This document shows positions 51,238 through 64,000 of a stretch of DNA of 64,000 nt, one piece after another. How positions within the stretch are numbered: the first letter of the stretch is position 1; every line of letters starts with the position of its first letter. Below the pieces are notes generated by a model. That model was not told the origin of the DNA. It saw only the letters and a program-made list of their open reading frames with translations, and ran no database searches. Source of the DNA: Elusimicrobiota bacterium (GTDB lineage Bacteria > Elusimicrobiota > Elusimicrobia > JACQPE01); NCBI GenBank assembly GCA_016180815.1, contig JACPAN010000017.1, forward strand, positions 1-64,000. Direction: 5' to 3'. The translations under genes and the position numbers were made by a program.

Positions 51238-53331
51238 TTACTTAACAGATTCTTTAGCGCCCGTCGCTTTGGCCACGATGGTTTCCTGAACGGCGCGAGG
51301 AACCTCTTCGTAGTGAGAAGGCTCCAGATTAAATGACGCTCGTCCTTGAGAGAGGCTGCGCATAGTGGTCGCATAGCCAAACATCTCGGCCAGTGGGACG
51401 GTCCCGCGTACTATTTTACTATTACCGCGGCTCTCCATGTCGAGCACTTTGGCCCGCCGCGAGTTTAAATCTCCGATGATATCGCCCATGTATTCCTCGG
51501 GCATTGATACCTCAAATCGCATAATCGGCTCCAAAATCACAGGATCGGCGTGCTGACAACCGGCGCGCAAGGCCATGGCCGCCGCAATTTTGAAGGCGAT
51601 TTCCGATGAATCCACTTCGTGATAGGAACCGTCGGTCAACGCCACTTTTAAATCCACGATCGGGTATCCGGCCAACGCGCCTTCTTCCATCGCTTCCTTA
51701 ACGCCTTTTTCAACGGCCGGGATATATTCTCTGGGAACGACGCCGCCGAAAATTTTGCTCTCGAATTCGAATCCTTGACCGCGTCCGCGGGGCTCGATCT
51801 CAAGAATGACATGACCGTATTGACCGCGTCCGCCGGTTTGCCGTATGTACTTGCCCTCTCGCTGCACTTTCTTTCTGACGGTTTCTTTATAAGCGACCAT
51901 GGGCTTGCCGATATTGGCGAGCACGTTGAATTCCCGCTTCATGCGATCAACGAGAATTTCCAAGTGCAACTCGCCCATGCCCGACATAATGGTTTGACCC
52001 GTTTCATGATCGCGGCGAACGCGAAACGTGGGGTCTTCCTCCGCCAAACGCGAAAGGGCAATGCCCAATTTTTCCTCGTCCGCCTTGGTTTTCGGCTCGA
52101 TGGACACCGAGATGACGGTCTCGGGGAATTTAATCTGTTCTAAGGCCACGGGCTTATCCTCAAAACAAATCGTATCGCCGGTCGAAGCGTTTTTCATGGC
52201 CACGGTGGCCGCAATGTCGCCGGTCCTCACTTCCTTAACTTCTTCCCGATGTTGCGCATGCATACGAAGCAATCGTCCCACGCGCTCGGTGGTGCTGCGC
52301 CGGGTGTTCAAAACGCTTGTTCCCGTGGCCAGAACTCCGGAATAAACCCGAAAATACGCCAATTTCCCCACGTAAGGGTCCGTTTGAATTTTAAAAATCA
52401 ACGCACTAAAGGGCTCATCATCGTCCGGTTTCCTCTCGGCCTCGGCGCCGGTATTAAGATCGGTGCCTTTGGCCGGAGGAATATCCAGCGGATTGGGTAA
52501 ATAATGACAGACGGCATCGAGCATGGGCTGAACGCCTTTGTTTTTATAAGCGGCGCCGGATAAAACAGGAAAAAATTTACCGGTGAGCACGCCCCTTCTG
52601 ATGGCGGCGCGGATTTCCTCGATCGAAATCGGCTTGCCATCGAGAAATTTCGTCATGAGCGTGTCGTCGAACTCGGAAATTTTTTCCAGCATCCGTTCGC
52701 GCCACTTTGCGGCGTTATCCTTGAGCTCGGCCGGGATGTCTTCTTCGTGATATTGAAGACCGTCTTTATCATCCCAAACAACGGCTTTCATTACCACTAA
52801 GTCGATCACGCCCTTAAACGAATCTTCGGCTCCAATCGGGATATTAATCGGCGTGCAATTGGCCCCGAGCCTCTCCTCGATGGATTTGATGCACATGTAA
52901 AAATCAGCGCCGATACGGTCCATTTTGTTGACGAAACAAATCCTGGGAACATGGTATTTATCCGCTTGGCGGAACACGGTTTCCGACTGCGGCTCAACGC
53001 CCTGAACACCGTCAAACACAACCACGGCGCCGTCTAAAACGCGCAAGCTGCGCTCCACTTCGGCCGTAAAATCCACATGGCCCGGGGTATCGATGATATT
53101 GATGTGATAATCGCGCCACGTCACATAGGTTGCCGCAGAGGTAATGGTGATGCCGCGCTCGCGCTCCTGAGGCATCCAGTCCGTGGTCGTCGTTCCGTCG
53201 TGCACTTCGCCGATTTTATGGATCCGGCCCGTGTAAAAAAGAACGCGCTCGGTGGTCGTGGTCTTGCCGGCGTCGATATGAGCGATGATGCCGATATTGC
53301 GGACTTTTTCCAGCGGAAAAGCTCTAGGCAT
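51238..53331 (-). CDS. fusA: Elongation factor G
   Basis: 697 residues; GTPase motifs [21 protein letters not shown] and NKMDRIGAD. Domains II to V follow, with the domain-IV loop region [12 protein letters not shown]. It drives translocation. Six bases separate it from rpsG. Confidence 0.99.
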   Translation of the reverse strand: MPRAFPLEKVRNIGIIAHIDAGKTTTTERVLFYTGRIHKIGEVHDGTTTTDWMPQERERGITITSAATYVTWRDYHINIIDTPGHVDFTAEVERSLRVLDGAVVVFDGVQGVEPQSETVFRQADKYHVPRICFVNKMDRIGADFYMCIKSIEERLGANCTPINIPIGAEDSFKGVIDLVVMKAVVWDDKDGLQYHEEDIPAELKDNAAKWRERMLEKISEFDDTLMTKFLDGKPISIEEIRAAIRRGVLTGKFFPVLSGAAYKNKGVQPMLDAVCHYLPNPLDIPPAKGTDLNTGAEAERKPDDDEPFSALIFKIQTDPYVGKLAYFRVYSGVLATGTSVLNTRRSTTERVGRLLRMHAQHREEVKEVRTGDIAATVAMKNASTGDTICFEDKPVALEQIKFPETVISVSIEPKTKADEEKLGIALSRLAEEDPTFRVRRDHETGQTIMSGMGELHLEILVDRMKREFNVLANIGKPMVAYKETVRKKVQREGKYIRQTGGRGQYGHVILEIEPRGRGQGFEFESKIFGGVVPREYIPAVEKGVKEAMEEGALAGYPIVDLKVALTDGSYHEVDSSEIAFKIAAAMALRAGCQHADPVILEPIMRFEVSMPEEYMGDIIGDLNSRRAKVLDMESRGNSKIVRGTVPLAEMFGYATTMRSLSQGRASFNLEPSHYEEVPRAVQETIVAKATGAKESVK

Positions 53332-53337
53332 TAATTC

Positions 53338-53808
53338 TTACCACCGATAATGAGCGAAGGCGCGATTCGACTCCGCCATTTTGTGCATTTCCTCGCGCTT
53401 CTTGAACGCGGCGCCTTCCTTGCGGGAGGCTTGCATAATCTCTTCGGCCAATTTTCCGGCCATGGGTTGCCCCTTCCGGGAACGGGCGAAATCAATGATC
53501 CACCGCATGGCCAGAGTTTCGCCGCGATACGGCCGGACCTCAATGGGCACCTGATAGGTGGCGCCGCCGACTTGGCGGGGCTTGGTTTCCAACAGAGGCC
53601 GGCAATTTTCCACGGAACGCGACAAGACGACGATCGGATCCTCGCCCGTTTTATTCTTGATCAAATCCAAGGCATCGTAGAGCACCCTCGTCACTTGGAC
53701 TTTTTTACCGGTGAATGTCAATTTTCCGATCAGCCGGCTGACCAACTGGCTGGAATGGCGAACATCCGGAGGCGGAGGGGAACGTCGTTCAACGGGACGT
53801 CTAGGCAT
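53338..53808 (-). CDS. rpsG: 30S ribosomal protein S7
   Basis: 156 residues; TGKKVQVTRVLYDALDLI, RQVGGATYQVPIEVRP and the end AFAHYRW are diagnostic. The proline-rich first 15 residues vary from the usual PRR start. S7 nucleates the 30S head. Confidence 0.97.
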   Translation of the reverse strand: MPRRPVERRSPPPPDVRHSSQLVSRLIGKLTFTGKKVQVTRVLYDALDLIKNKTGEDPIVVLSRSVENCRPLLETKPRQVGGATYQVPIEVRPYRGETLAMRWIIDFARSRKGQPMAGKLAEEIMQASRKEGAAFKKREEMHKMAESNRAFAHYRW

Positions 53809-53849
53809 AGTGCACCTCTGAAATTTGATATTTAAAATTTAACGTCATC

Positions 53850-54257
53850 TTAGGCCTTCGCTCCCGCCGCAGCCTTGGCTCCGGCATCTTTCGGCCTCTT
53901 CGCCCCGTACTTGGAGCGGCCCTGGCGCCGGCCTTCGACCCCGGAGCAATCGTAAACGCCGCGAACGATATGGTAACGGACGCCGGGCAAATCTTTCACG
54001 CGGCCGCCCCGAACCAACACGATCGAGTGCTCCTGAAGATTATGGCCGATCCCTGGAATGTAAGCCGTGACCTCGATGCCGGCCGTCAACTTGACGCGCG
54101 CCACTTTACGCAACGCCGAATTGGGTTTTTTGGGCGTGGTGGTGAACACGCGCACGCAGACGCCCCGGCGCTGAGGGCAATTCATCAATGCGGGTGATTT
54201 GGAACGAGATGTCTGCCGTTTGCGCTTAATGCGAAGCAGCTGATTAATTGTGGGCAT
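53850..54257 (-). CDS. rpsL: 30S ribosomal protein S12
   Basis: 135 residues; [31 protein letters not shown] (the streptomycin-region Lys is present), [12 protein letters not shown] and [11 protein letters not shown]. The Ala/Lys tail is extra. It controls decoding accuracy. It starts the str-type cluster after rpoC. Confidence 0.98.
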   Translation of the reverse strand: MPTINQLLRIKRKRQTSRSKSPALMNCPQRRGVCVRVFTTTPKKPNSALRKVARVKLTAGIEVTAYIPGIGHNLQEHSIVLVRGGRVKDLPGVRYHIVRGVYDCSGVEGRRQGRSKYGAKRPKDAGAKAAAGAKA

Positions 54258-54260
54258 ATT

Positions 54261-58445
<4,185 letters not shown>

Positions 58446-58475
58446 CAATGCCTCCTTAAAAATTCATACCGCGAG

Positions 58476-61400
58476 CTAAGCTTTCGCCTCTTCTTTCTCT
58501 TTTGAGGCCGACCGCGACGACGCTTCGTCCGATTTGGACGATTTTTCCTTGGCGCCGGTTTCCTGCTTTAAGAGCTCGACGGCCAAGCCCAGACCCTGAA
58601 GCTCGCGCACCAAAACCTTGAATGATTCGGGTGCGCCCGGACGGACGGGATCTTCACCCCTGATGATGGATTCGTACATTTTTGTGCGCCCCCACACATC
58701 GTCCGATTTAATGGTCAAAAATTCCTGAAGCGTGTGGGCCGCGCCGTAGGCTTCCAGCGCCCAGACTTCCATTTCGCCCAAGCGTTGTCCGCCGAAGAGA
58801 GCTTTGCCGCCCAACGGCTGGCGCGTGATGAGCGAGTACGGTCCTGTGCTTCGGGCATGAATTTTGTCCTCAACGACGTGGATCAGCTTGAGAACATACA
58901 TGTAGCCGATGGTGATCTTCTCAAGATAGGCCTGCCCCGTGCGGCCGTCGTAAAGGGTGACCCGCAAATCCTCGGCCGGCAAATATTTCTCGGGAACGCC
59001 CTTAGCCATCAACGCTTCCCTGGCCTCTTTGGTTTTCTGCCTCATCTCGGCCTCATTCGCTCCGTTGAAAACCGGGGTGACGACCTGAGCGTCGAATTTT
59101 TTGGCGGCCCAGCCGAACATGGTTTCCAGCAGCTGGCCCACGTTCATACGCGAAGGGATGGACAACGGGGAGAACACAATGTCGATCGGCGTGCCGTCGG
59201 GCATGCGGGGCATATCCTCGATGGGAAGAATTTTCGAGACCACGCCTTTATTGCCGTGGCGGCCGGCTAATTTATCGCCGACTCTCAACGGCCGCATCGT
59301 CGCCACATACACTTTGACCACGCGATTGACGGTCACGGCCACTTCATCGCCGCGATTGATGCGCTCGCGCTCGCGATCCCGGTAAACATTCAAATCCTGC
59401 TTGCGCCGATCAGCCAGCAGATCGATCGCTTCTTTTTCTTCGCGATAATGTTGAGCGTCAACTTTACCAGCCTTCTTTTTTTCCTCAAGCATCGCCAAGG
59501 CCGCGGATTCATTTTCATCGATCAAATTCTGCCCGGCCTTGATCTCGTCATCGAGTTCGCGACGGCGCTTCTCTTTTTCTTTAGGACCCAAAATTTCTCT
59601 GCGAACGAAAACTTGGACTTTGATCACTTTGCCGGCCACGCCCGGAGGCACCCGCAACGAAGCGTCCTGCACATCCTCGGCCTTTTTGCCGAAAATCACC
59701 CTCAAGAGTTTCTCTTCGGGCGTCAAATGCTCCTCGCCGCGCGGAATAACCCGGCCGACGAGAATATCGCCGTGGGTGACGTCCGTGCCCACGATCGCGA
59801 TTCCCTGCTCGTCGAGATGGCCCAAGGCTTCCCCCGAAACATTGGGGATATCCCTGGTGATCTCCTCGGGTCCGAGCTTGGTCTCGCGCGCCTCGACCTC
59901 AAATTCCGAAATATGAATGGATTTGAACGTGTCGTCGCGAACCAATCGTTCGGAAGCTAAAATCGCATCTTCGAAGTTATAACCGTCCCACGGCATGAAC
60001 GCCACAAGAACGTTCTTGCCCAAGGCCAACTGCCCCTCGCAGGTGGATGGACCATCGGCCAACGGATCGCCTTGAGCCACTCGGTCGCCACGATTGACGA
60101 TTGGACGATAATCAACGGTGGTGTCCTGATTCGAGCGTTCGTATTTGGTCAGGGAATACACGTCCAAAGGATTCTTACTGTCGCCGGTATTAACGACAAC
60201 CTGCTCGGCATCGACATAAACGACGCGGCCGGCCCGTTTGGCCGTGGCCACCGCGTGAGAATCTTTAGCGATAATCGCCTCAACCCCGGTGCCCACCAAG
60301 GGAAACTCGGGATTAACCAGCGGCACCGCTTGGCGCTGCATGTTCGAACCCATCAACGCGCGATTGGCATCGTCATGTTCCAAGAAGGGAATCAGCGCGG
60401 TGGAGACGGAGAACACCTGGGTCGGCGAAATGTCCATGTACTGGACGCGCTTGGGATCGACAACCGGAAAATCGCCCCGGTAGCGGCAGGCGGCGACATC
60501 GCCGATTAAATTTCCCTTGTCATCGATTGGGGTATTCGCTTGGGCGATGATCGCCTCGTCTTCCTCGTCCGCGGTCAAGTAGATCACCTGATCCGTAAGA
60601 CGGCCTTTCTCCACCTTTCGATAAGGAGATTCGATTAAGCCCAAATCATTGACGCGGGCGTAAAAAGCCAGGGACGTGATCAAACCGATATTGGGACCTT
60701 CCGGAGTTTCAATCGGGCAGATGCGTCCATAATGCGTGTGGTGCACGTCGCGCACTTCAAAACCGGCGTGCTTTCGATGCAAGCCGCCCGGGCCGAGGGC
60801 CGAAAGGCGCCGCTTATGGGTCAATTCAGCCAACGGATTGATCTGGTCCATAAATTGCGAAAGCTGCGAGCTGCCGAAAAAATTGCGCAAAATGCCGTTC
60901 AACACCGAGGCGTTGATCAGTTGGCGCGGGGTTAATTCGCTTTTCTCCTGAGCCTGGACCATGCGCTCGCGAATAACGCGGGCCATCTGGGTCAACGCCA
61001 CGCGAAATTGATTTTCCAGCAGTTCACCCACGGCGCGCACCCGGCGATTGCCCAAATGATCGATATCGTCGACCAACACGGGCATGACGCCGCCCTTATG
61101 CTCCCAAGACGCCACGTTGTCGTTCAAAAATGTCAGGTACAAAATAGCGGCGACCACGTCTTCCGGAGCCAGCTCTCTCTTGGATTGAGCGGGCGTTTTG
61201 AAATTACACTCTTTGCGCGACTCCAAATACTCAAACACAGGGCCGAGTTTTTTGGCGATCTTGTAACGCCCGACATGGGTCAAATCATATTTCTTCGACT
61301 TTTTGCCGAAGAACATATTCTCCATCAGCTCTTCGGCTTGTTGCTGGATGACGAACTCCTGGCCGCGGACGTATTTATAAAGAAAATGAAGGGCCTCCTT

Positions 61401-62321
61401 GCGGGATTTAATGGGATCTTTTTTAAGCGTTTCGATCATCGTGACGTTGGAGTTCTTCTCATCCCACTCCACTAAGACCAAATCGTGAACCTTGGTCTTC
61501 TGGATTTTGGCCAAAATTTCCTTGGTCAGGGGCTCGCCCGCCTCGGTGACCACCTCGCCGGAATCAGGGTCCACGACGTCTTTGGCCAGAATACGTCCGG
61601 CGTAATGATCAAGCGTCGGCTCCTTGACGATCGAGTACTTTTTGACGCTATAGAAAAAAGCGAGGATATCCTCATCCTTCTCCAGGCCGCACACGCGCAG
61701 CAACACGGTGGCTGGAAATTTACGGCGTTTGTCGATTCTGGCAAAGAGAACGTTGTTTAAGTCGAATTCAAAATCGATCCAAGCGCCTCGGTAAGGAATA
61801 ACGCGGGCGATGAACAACTTCTTGCCGAAACGGGAAACTTTCTTTTCCTCGTCCTCTTCAAAAAAGATGCCGGGCGACCGATGCAGCTGGCTGACGATGA
61901 CGCGCTCCGCTCCGTTGATGACGAACGAAGCGCTCTCCGTCATATAAGGAAGGTCGCAGAGAAACACTTCCTGCTCGGAAATGACCTTGACCTTCCCGGT
62001 CGTTTGCCGGTGAACGAGACGAAGCGTGGCCCTTAGAGGAACGGTGTAGGATTTATCAAAAAGCATCGCCTCTTTAGGGGTGGCGAACCGAGGCTTGCTG
62101 ATTGAATATTCAACGAACTCCAGCGAAAGGCTTTCGTCCTCGTTTGAAATTGGGAAAATGTCCATAAAAGCAGCTTGAAGTCCCTGCAACTTTTTTTCCT
62201 TATTCGCGACGTCTTCCTGTAAAAAGTTGGCGTAGGAATTCTTTTGAAGCTCGAGAAGGTCAGGGGGCTTCGCCGAAACGATCGCTTTCTCGAACGTTAA
62301 CTGCTTAATCTTATGAGACAT
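58476..62321 (-). CDS. rpoB: RNA polymerase beta subunit
   Basis: 1,281 residues from ATG 62321 with AGAGGTG upstream. The rifampicin-region sequences (FFGSSQLSQFMDQINPLAELT split by its motif breaks, then RRLSALGPGGL) and the C-terminal SLITRQPLGGKALFGGQRLG are clear. The S-to-Q-L-S-Q-F-M-D stretch looks rifampicin-sensitive by residue. The Ser/Lys/Glu-rich tail (after about 1,250) is extra. Confidence 0.98.
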   Translation of the reverse strand: MSHKIKQLTFEKAIVSAKPPDLLELQKNSYANFLQEDVANKEKKLQGLQAAFMDIFPISNEDESLSLEFVEYSISKPRFATPKEAMLFDKSYTVPLRATLRLVHRQTTGKVKVISEQEVFLCDLPYMTESASFVINGAERVIVSQLHRSPGIFFEEDEEKKVSRFGKKLFIARVIPYRGAWIDFEFDLNNVLFARIDKRRKFPATVLLRVCGLEKDEDILAFFYSVKKYSIVKEPTLDHYAGRILAKDVVDPDSGEVVTEAGEPLTKEILAKIQKTKVHDLVLVEWDEKNSNVTMIETLKKDPIKSRKEALHFLYKYVRGQEFVIQQQAEELMENMFFGKKSKKYDLTHVGRYKIAKKLGPVFEYLESRKECNFKTPAQSKRELAPEDVVAAILYLTFLNDNVASWEHKGGVMPVLVDDIDHLGNRRVRAVGELLENQFRVALTQMARVIRERMVQAQEKSELTPRQLINASVLNGILRNFFGSSQLSQFMDQINPLAELTHKRRLSALGPGGLHRKHAGFEVRDVHHTHYGRICPIETPEGPNIGLITSLAFYARVNDLGLIESPYRKVEKGRLTDQVIYLTADEEDEAIIAQANTPIDDKGNLIGDVAACRYRGDFPVVDPKRVQYMDISPTQVFSVSTALIPFLEHDDANRALMGSNMQRQAVPLVNPEFPLVGTGVEAIIAKDSHAVATAKRAGRVVYVDAEQVVVNTGDSKNPLDVYSLTKYERSNQDTTVDYRPIVNRGDRVAQGDPLADGPSTCEGQLALGKNVLVAFMPWDGYNFEDAILASERLVRDDTFKSIHISEFEVEARETKLGPEEITRDIPNVSGEALGHLDEQGIAIVGTDVTHGDILVGRVIPRGEEHLTPEEKLLRVIFGKKAEDVQDASLRVPPGVAGKVIKVQVFVRREILGPKEKEKRRRELDDEIKAGQNLIDENESAALAMLEEKKKAGKVDAQHYREEKEAIDLLADRRKQDLNVYRDRERERINRGDEVAVTVNRVVKVYVATMRPLRVGDKLAGRHGNKGVVSKILPIEDMPRMPDGTPIDIVFSPLSIPSRMNVGQLLETMFGWAAKKFDAQVVTPVFNGANEAEMRQKTKEAREALMAKGVPEKYLPAEDLRVTLYDGRTGQAYLEKITIGYMYVLKLIHVVEDKIHARSTGPYSLITRQPLGGKALFGGQRLGEMEVWALEAYGAAHTLQEFLTIKSDDVWGRTKMYESIIRGEDPVRPGAPESFKVLVRELQGLGLAVELLKQETGAKEKSSKSDEASSRSASKEKEEAKA

Positions 62322-62358
62322 GAACACCTCTTCGTTCAAACATTGAGCAAAAGGCCGA

Positions 62359-62390
62359 GATTGACGAGCCGCTCATTTCATCCGTCAATC
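62359..62390 (-). promoter_or_regulatory. Hairpin in the rplL-rpoB spacer (attenuator or processing site)
   Basis: GATTGACG (62359-62366) and CGTCAATC (62383-62390) are a perfect 8-bp inverted repeat around a 16-base loop, within an 88-base gap. In E. coli the same spacer contains an attenuator and an RNase III site. The U-rich tail here is weak. Confidence 0.5.
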
Positions 62391-62409
62391 GCAATCCGAC
62401 AATGGTCAA

Positions 62410-62802
62410 TTATTTGAGTTCGACCGTGGCTCCGGCTTCCGCCAGTTTCTTTTTCATTTCTTCGGCTTGGGCTTTAGGCACTCCATCCTTGACGGTTTTC
62501 GGGGCGCCTTCAACCAAATCCTTGGCTTCTTTAAGGCCCAAACCGGTCAATTCGCGAACCAATTTGATCACCGGGATTTTATTCGAGCCGGCCGAAGCTA
62601 AAACAACGGTGAACTCCGTTTTTTCTTCGACGACAGCGGCGGCGGCTCCGGACGAGCCGGCAGCGGAAGCTCCGGCAGGGGCGGCTACGGTCACGGCTTT
62701 AACGCCGAATTTATCTTCGAGCGCTTTGACTAAATTGGCCAACTCCAAAACATTCAGTTTCGAGATAGCCTCGATCAGCTCATCTTGCGTCGCTACGGGC
62801 AT
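62410..62802 (-). CDS. rplL: 50S ribosomal protein L7/L12
   Basis: 130 residues from ATG 62802 with AGGAGGT about 10 bases upstream. The N-terminal dimer part, the Ala/Gly hinge ([17 protein letters not shown]) and the C-terminal domain with [20 protein letters not shown] are all visible. It recruits translation GTPases. Confidence 0.98.
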   Translation of the reverse strand: MPVATQDELIEAISKLNVLELANLVKALEDKFGVKAVTVAAPAGASAAGSSGAAAAVVEEKTEFTVVLASAGSNKIPVIKLVRELTGLGLKEAKDLVEGAPKTVKDGVPKAQAEEMKKKLAEAGATVELK

Positions 62803-62825
62803 GGATACGTTACCTCCTGATTGAC

Positions 62826-63371
62826 TCAAGCGGTTGCTTGAGATTTCTTATTGTTTTCTTCTAGGGCTTTTAAAACCAGCACGAAATTTACGGTCACGGC
62901 ATTCAACACGCCGGCCAAATGCGCCAGGGGAGCCGCCAGCGTGCCGACGAGCTTCGCTTGCAGGTCCTTGGCGCCGGGCAGCTTGGCCATGATCTCGATC
63001 GTTTTCCTGTCCAGCCATTGCTTATCGGCCAGCATAAAGCCGCCTTTAATGCCGATGTTTTTGTTTTGTTCGCCCCACTGGGCCAGCAGCTTGGTCAGAC
63101 GCACCGGGTCTCCATTGGACGAGGTCAACGCCGCAATTTCGCCCTTCCAAAATTCCGTCGAACCCGCCTCAATGCCCATGGTCTGAAAAGCTTTTTTAAG
63201 CAACGACTTCTTGACGATCTGAAAAGCGGCTTTCTCGGCCTTAATTTTTTTCTTGGCCTCAAAAAGCTCAGGGGTTTTTACGCCCTTGAACGTGGCGAAC
63301 AGGCTGATCGGCGAATGCGTCAAGCACGCCGTCAAATCGTCCAACACTTGCGCTTTTTCTTTTTTGTTCAT
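62826..63371 (-). CDS. rplJ: 50S ribosomal protein L10
   Basis: 181 residues from ATG 63371, chosen over an in-frame start at 63404 because GAGG precedes it and the longer frame runs into the upstream gene. It has [17 protein letters not shown], the long helix holding L7/L12 dimers near the C-terminus, and an Lys/Ser tail. It forms the stalk base and commonly represses its operon. Confidence 0.95.
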   Translation of the reverse strand: MNKKEKAQVLDDLTACLTHSPISLFATFKGVKTPELFEAKKKIKAEKAAFQIVKKSLLKKAFQTMGIEAGSTEFWKGEIAALTSSNGDPVRLTKLLAQWGEQNKNIGIKGGFMLADKQWLDRKTIEIMAKLPGAKDLQAKLVGTLAAPLAHLAGVLNAVTVNFVLVLKALEENNKKSQATA

Positions 63372-63387
63372 GAGTAAATTCCTCAAA

Positions 63388-64000
63388 TCAAAATCTTTGC
63401 TCAAAAGCCAGGCGAGCGGATTCTTCTTTACCCGCAGCCAGCTCCAAACGAAGGACGTTGCTCAACGAGAACGCCCAAGCGCCGCCCGCGAACAACAGGT
63501 ACCCCATCTCGTTCCCGGAGACGGTTTCACCGTCCCTGCGATCAACCAGCTTCGCGCGTTTTTCAAAAATTTCAAATCCCGCGGCCGGAGAAACGCGGCC
63601 GCCGAACCAGGATGACTCCGCACCCAACAACAATCCGTAACGGGTCAAGTCCCAGCGATCGTCGACCGATTCCCATTGCCCGGGTCCGCCGAAATAAATC
63701 CGCTGCGGCTTGGTGCGCACCGTGGACCAAGATGCCCTAGCCCAAACACGCGGCGTCACCATGGTTTTACGGACAATATCGACGTTTAACCCGACGCCCA
63801 AGCGATACCCGGAGCTGGTTGCCAACTGATTGGTCACCGAGCCCGATGGGATAAAAATCTGATAATTGGCGCTACCCACATCCGCATCCCAAGATAAATA
63901 GTCGCCTTTGGGAAATTGCAGCCGCAAGCCCACGCCTTCCGATCTTGTCTCGAGATTCAGGCTACCGGGGGAACCGCTGAAATAACTGGCGCCGCCCGGA
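63388..64000 (-). CDS. Outer-membrane beta-barrel protein, 5' end outside the window
   Basis: The frame stays open to the window edge, so 203 residues of the C-terminal part are visible. Alternating hydrophobic/polar strands with aromatic belts (DYLSWDADVGSANYQIFI, RVWARASWSTVR, YLLFAGGAWAFSL) and a terminal Phe (AFEQRF) are the features of outer-membrane barrels recognised by the BAM machinery. The specific family is not recognised. It ends 16 bases before rplJ on the same strand, where rplA usually lies. Confidence 0.65.
   Translation of the reverse strand, partial: PGGASYFSGSPGSLNLETRSEGVGLRLQFPKGDYLSWDADVGSANYQIFIPSGSVTNQLATSSGYRLGVGLNVDIVRKTMVTPRVWARASWSTVRTKPQRIYFGGPGQWESVDDRWDLTRYGLLLGAESSWFGGRVSPAAGFEIFEKRAKLVDRRDGETVSGNEMGYLLFAGGAWAFSLSNVLRLELAAGKEESARLAFEQRF

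Noticed and set aside
58734-61475. Several 140-180 codon open frames on the + strand opposite rpoB
   Set aside because: Shadow frames of a GC-rich conserved gene; no recognisable motifs or starts.

Overview
The window reads as one piece of a Gram-negative bacterial chromosome: lipobox lipoproteins, a beta-barrel outer-membrane protein, the MreBCD/PBP2/RodA elongasome, and a subtilase ending in a FlgD/T9SS-like beta domain. A member of Elusimicrobiota or a nearby uncultured phylum would fit that protein style and gene order. This is inference only, since no marker phylogeny could be run. No rRNA, tRNA, CRISPR array, transposase or phage gene was seen.

Layout. Bases 1-7,500 are mixed accessory and housekeeping: the tail of a SixA-like phosphatase, an A-type Fe-S carrier, a VapBC toxin-antitoxin pair, an AAA_14/DUF4143 ATPase with a palindrome in its promoter, an unknown secreted protein behind a promoter with a G8 tract, pyruvate phosphate dikinase and a secreted calcineurin-like phosphoesterase. 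Bases 7,545-12,985 (+ strand) hold hemB, cstA, a C-terminally short hemL and two HExxH peptidase-like genes. Bases 13,012-15,152 (- strand) hold a stand-alone response regulator behind a near-perfect CRP-type site, clpS, and an unusual membrane protein. That protein looks like a catalytically dead P1B-ATPase core fused to a CcmI/CycH-like periplasmic domain. Bases 15,218-21,186 (+ strand) carry a complete branched-chain amino-acid ABC operon (livK-H-M-G-F) and an APC permease.

From 64,000 down to 21,237 every gene lies on the - strand. In transcription order: an outer-membrane protein, rplJL, rpoBC, rpsL-rpsG-fusA-tuf, the S10/spc/alpha ribosomal clusters with secY, adk, map and infA, and rpoA-rplQ. 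These run straight into mreB-mreC-mreD-mrdA-rodA. Next come a protein with the N- and C-terminal parts of the TIGR03960/DUF2344 radical-SAM system but no radical-SAM core, RNase G, a secreted subtilase, a PHP phosphoesterase, a GDPD phosphodiesterase, thioredoxin reductase and a 7Fe-type ferredoxin. rpmD (L30) is missing from its usual place, and rplK-rplA are not directly upstream of rplJ.

Themes. Several single genes outside the ribosomal block (vapB, cstA, trxB, the GDPD gene, the phosphoesterase gene and perhaps hemB) have a -10 hexamer ending only 8-11 nt before the start codon, which suggests leaderless mRNAs. The strongest candidate for something undescribed is the pseudo-P-type-ATPase/CcmI fusion at 13,887-15,152. 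Next are the radical-SAM-less DUF2344 protein, the CRP-like class II promoter and the homopolymer-containing promoter of the unknown secreted protein.
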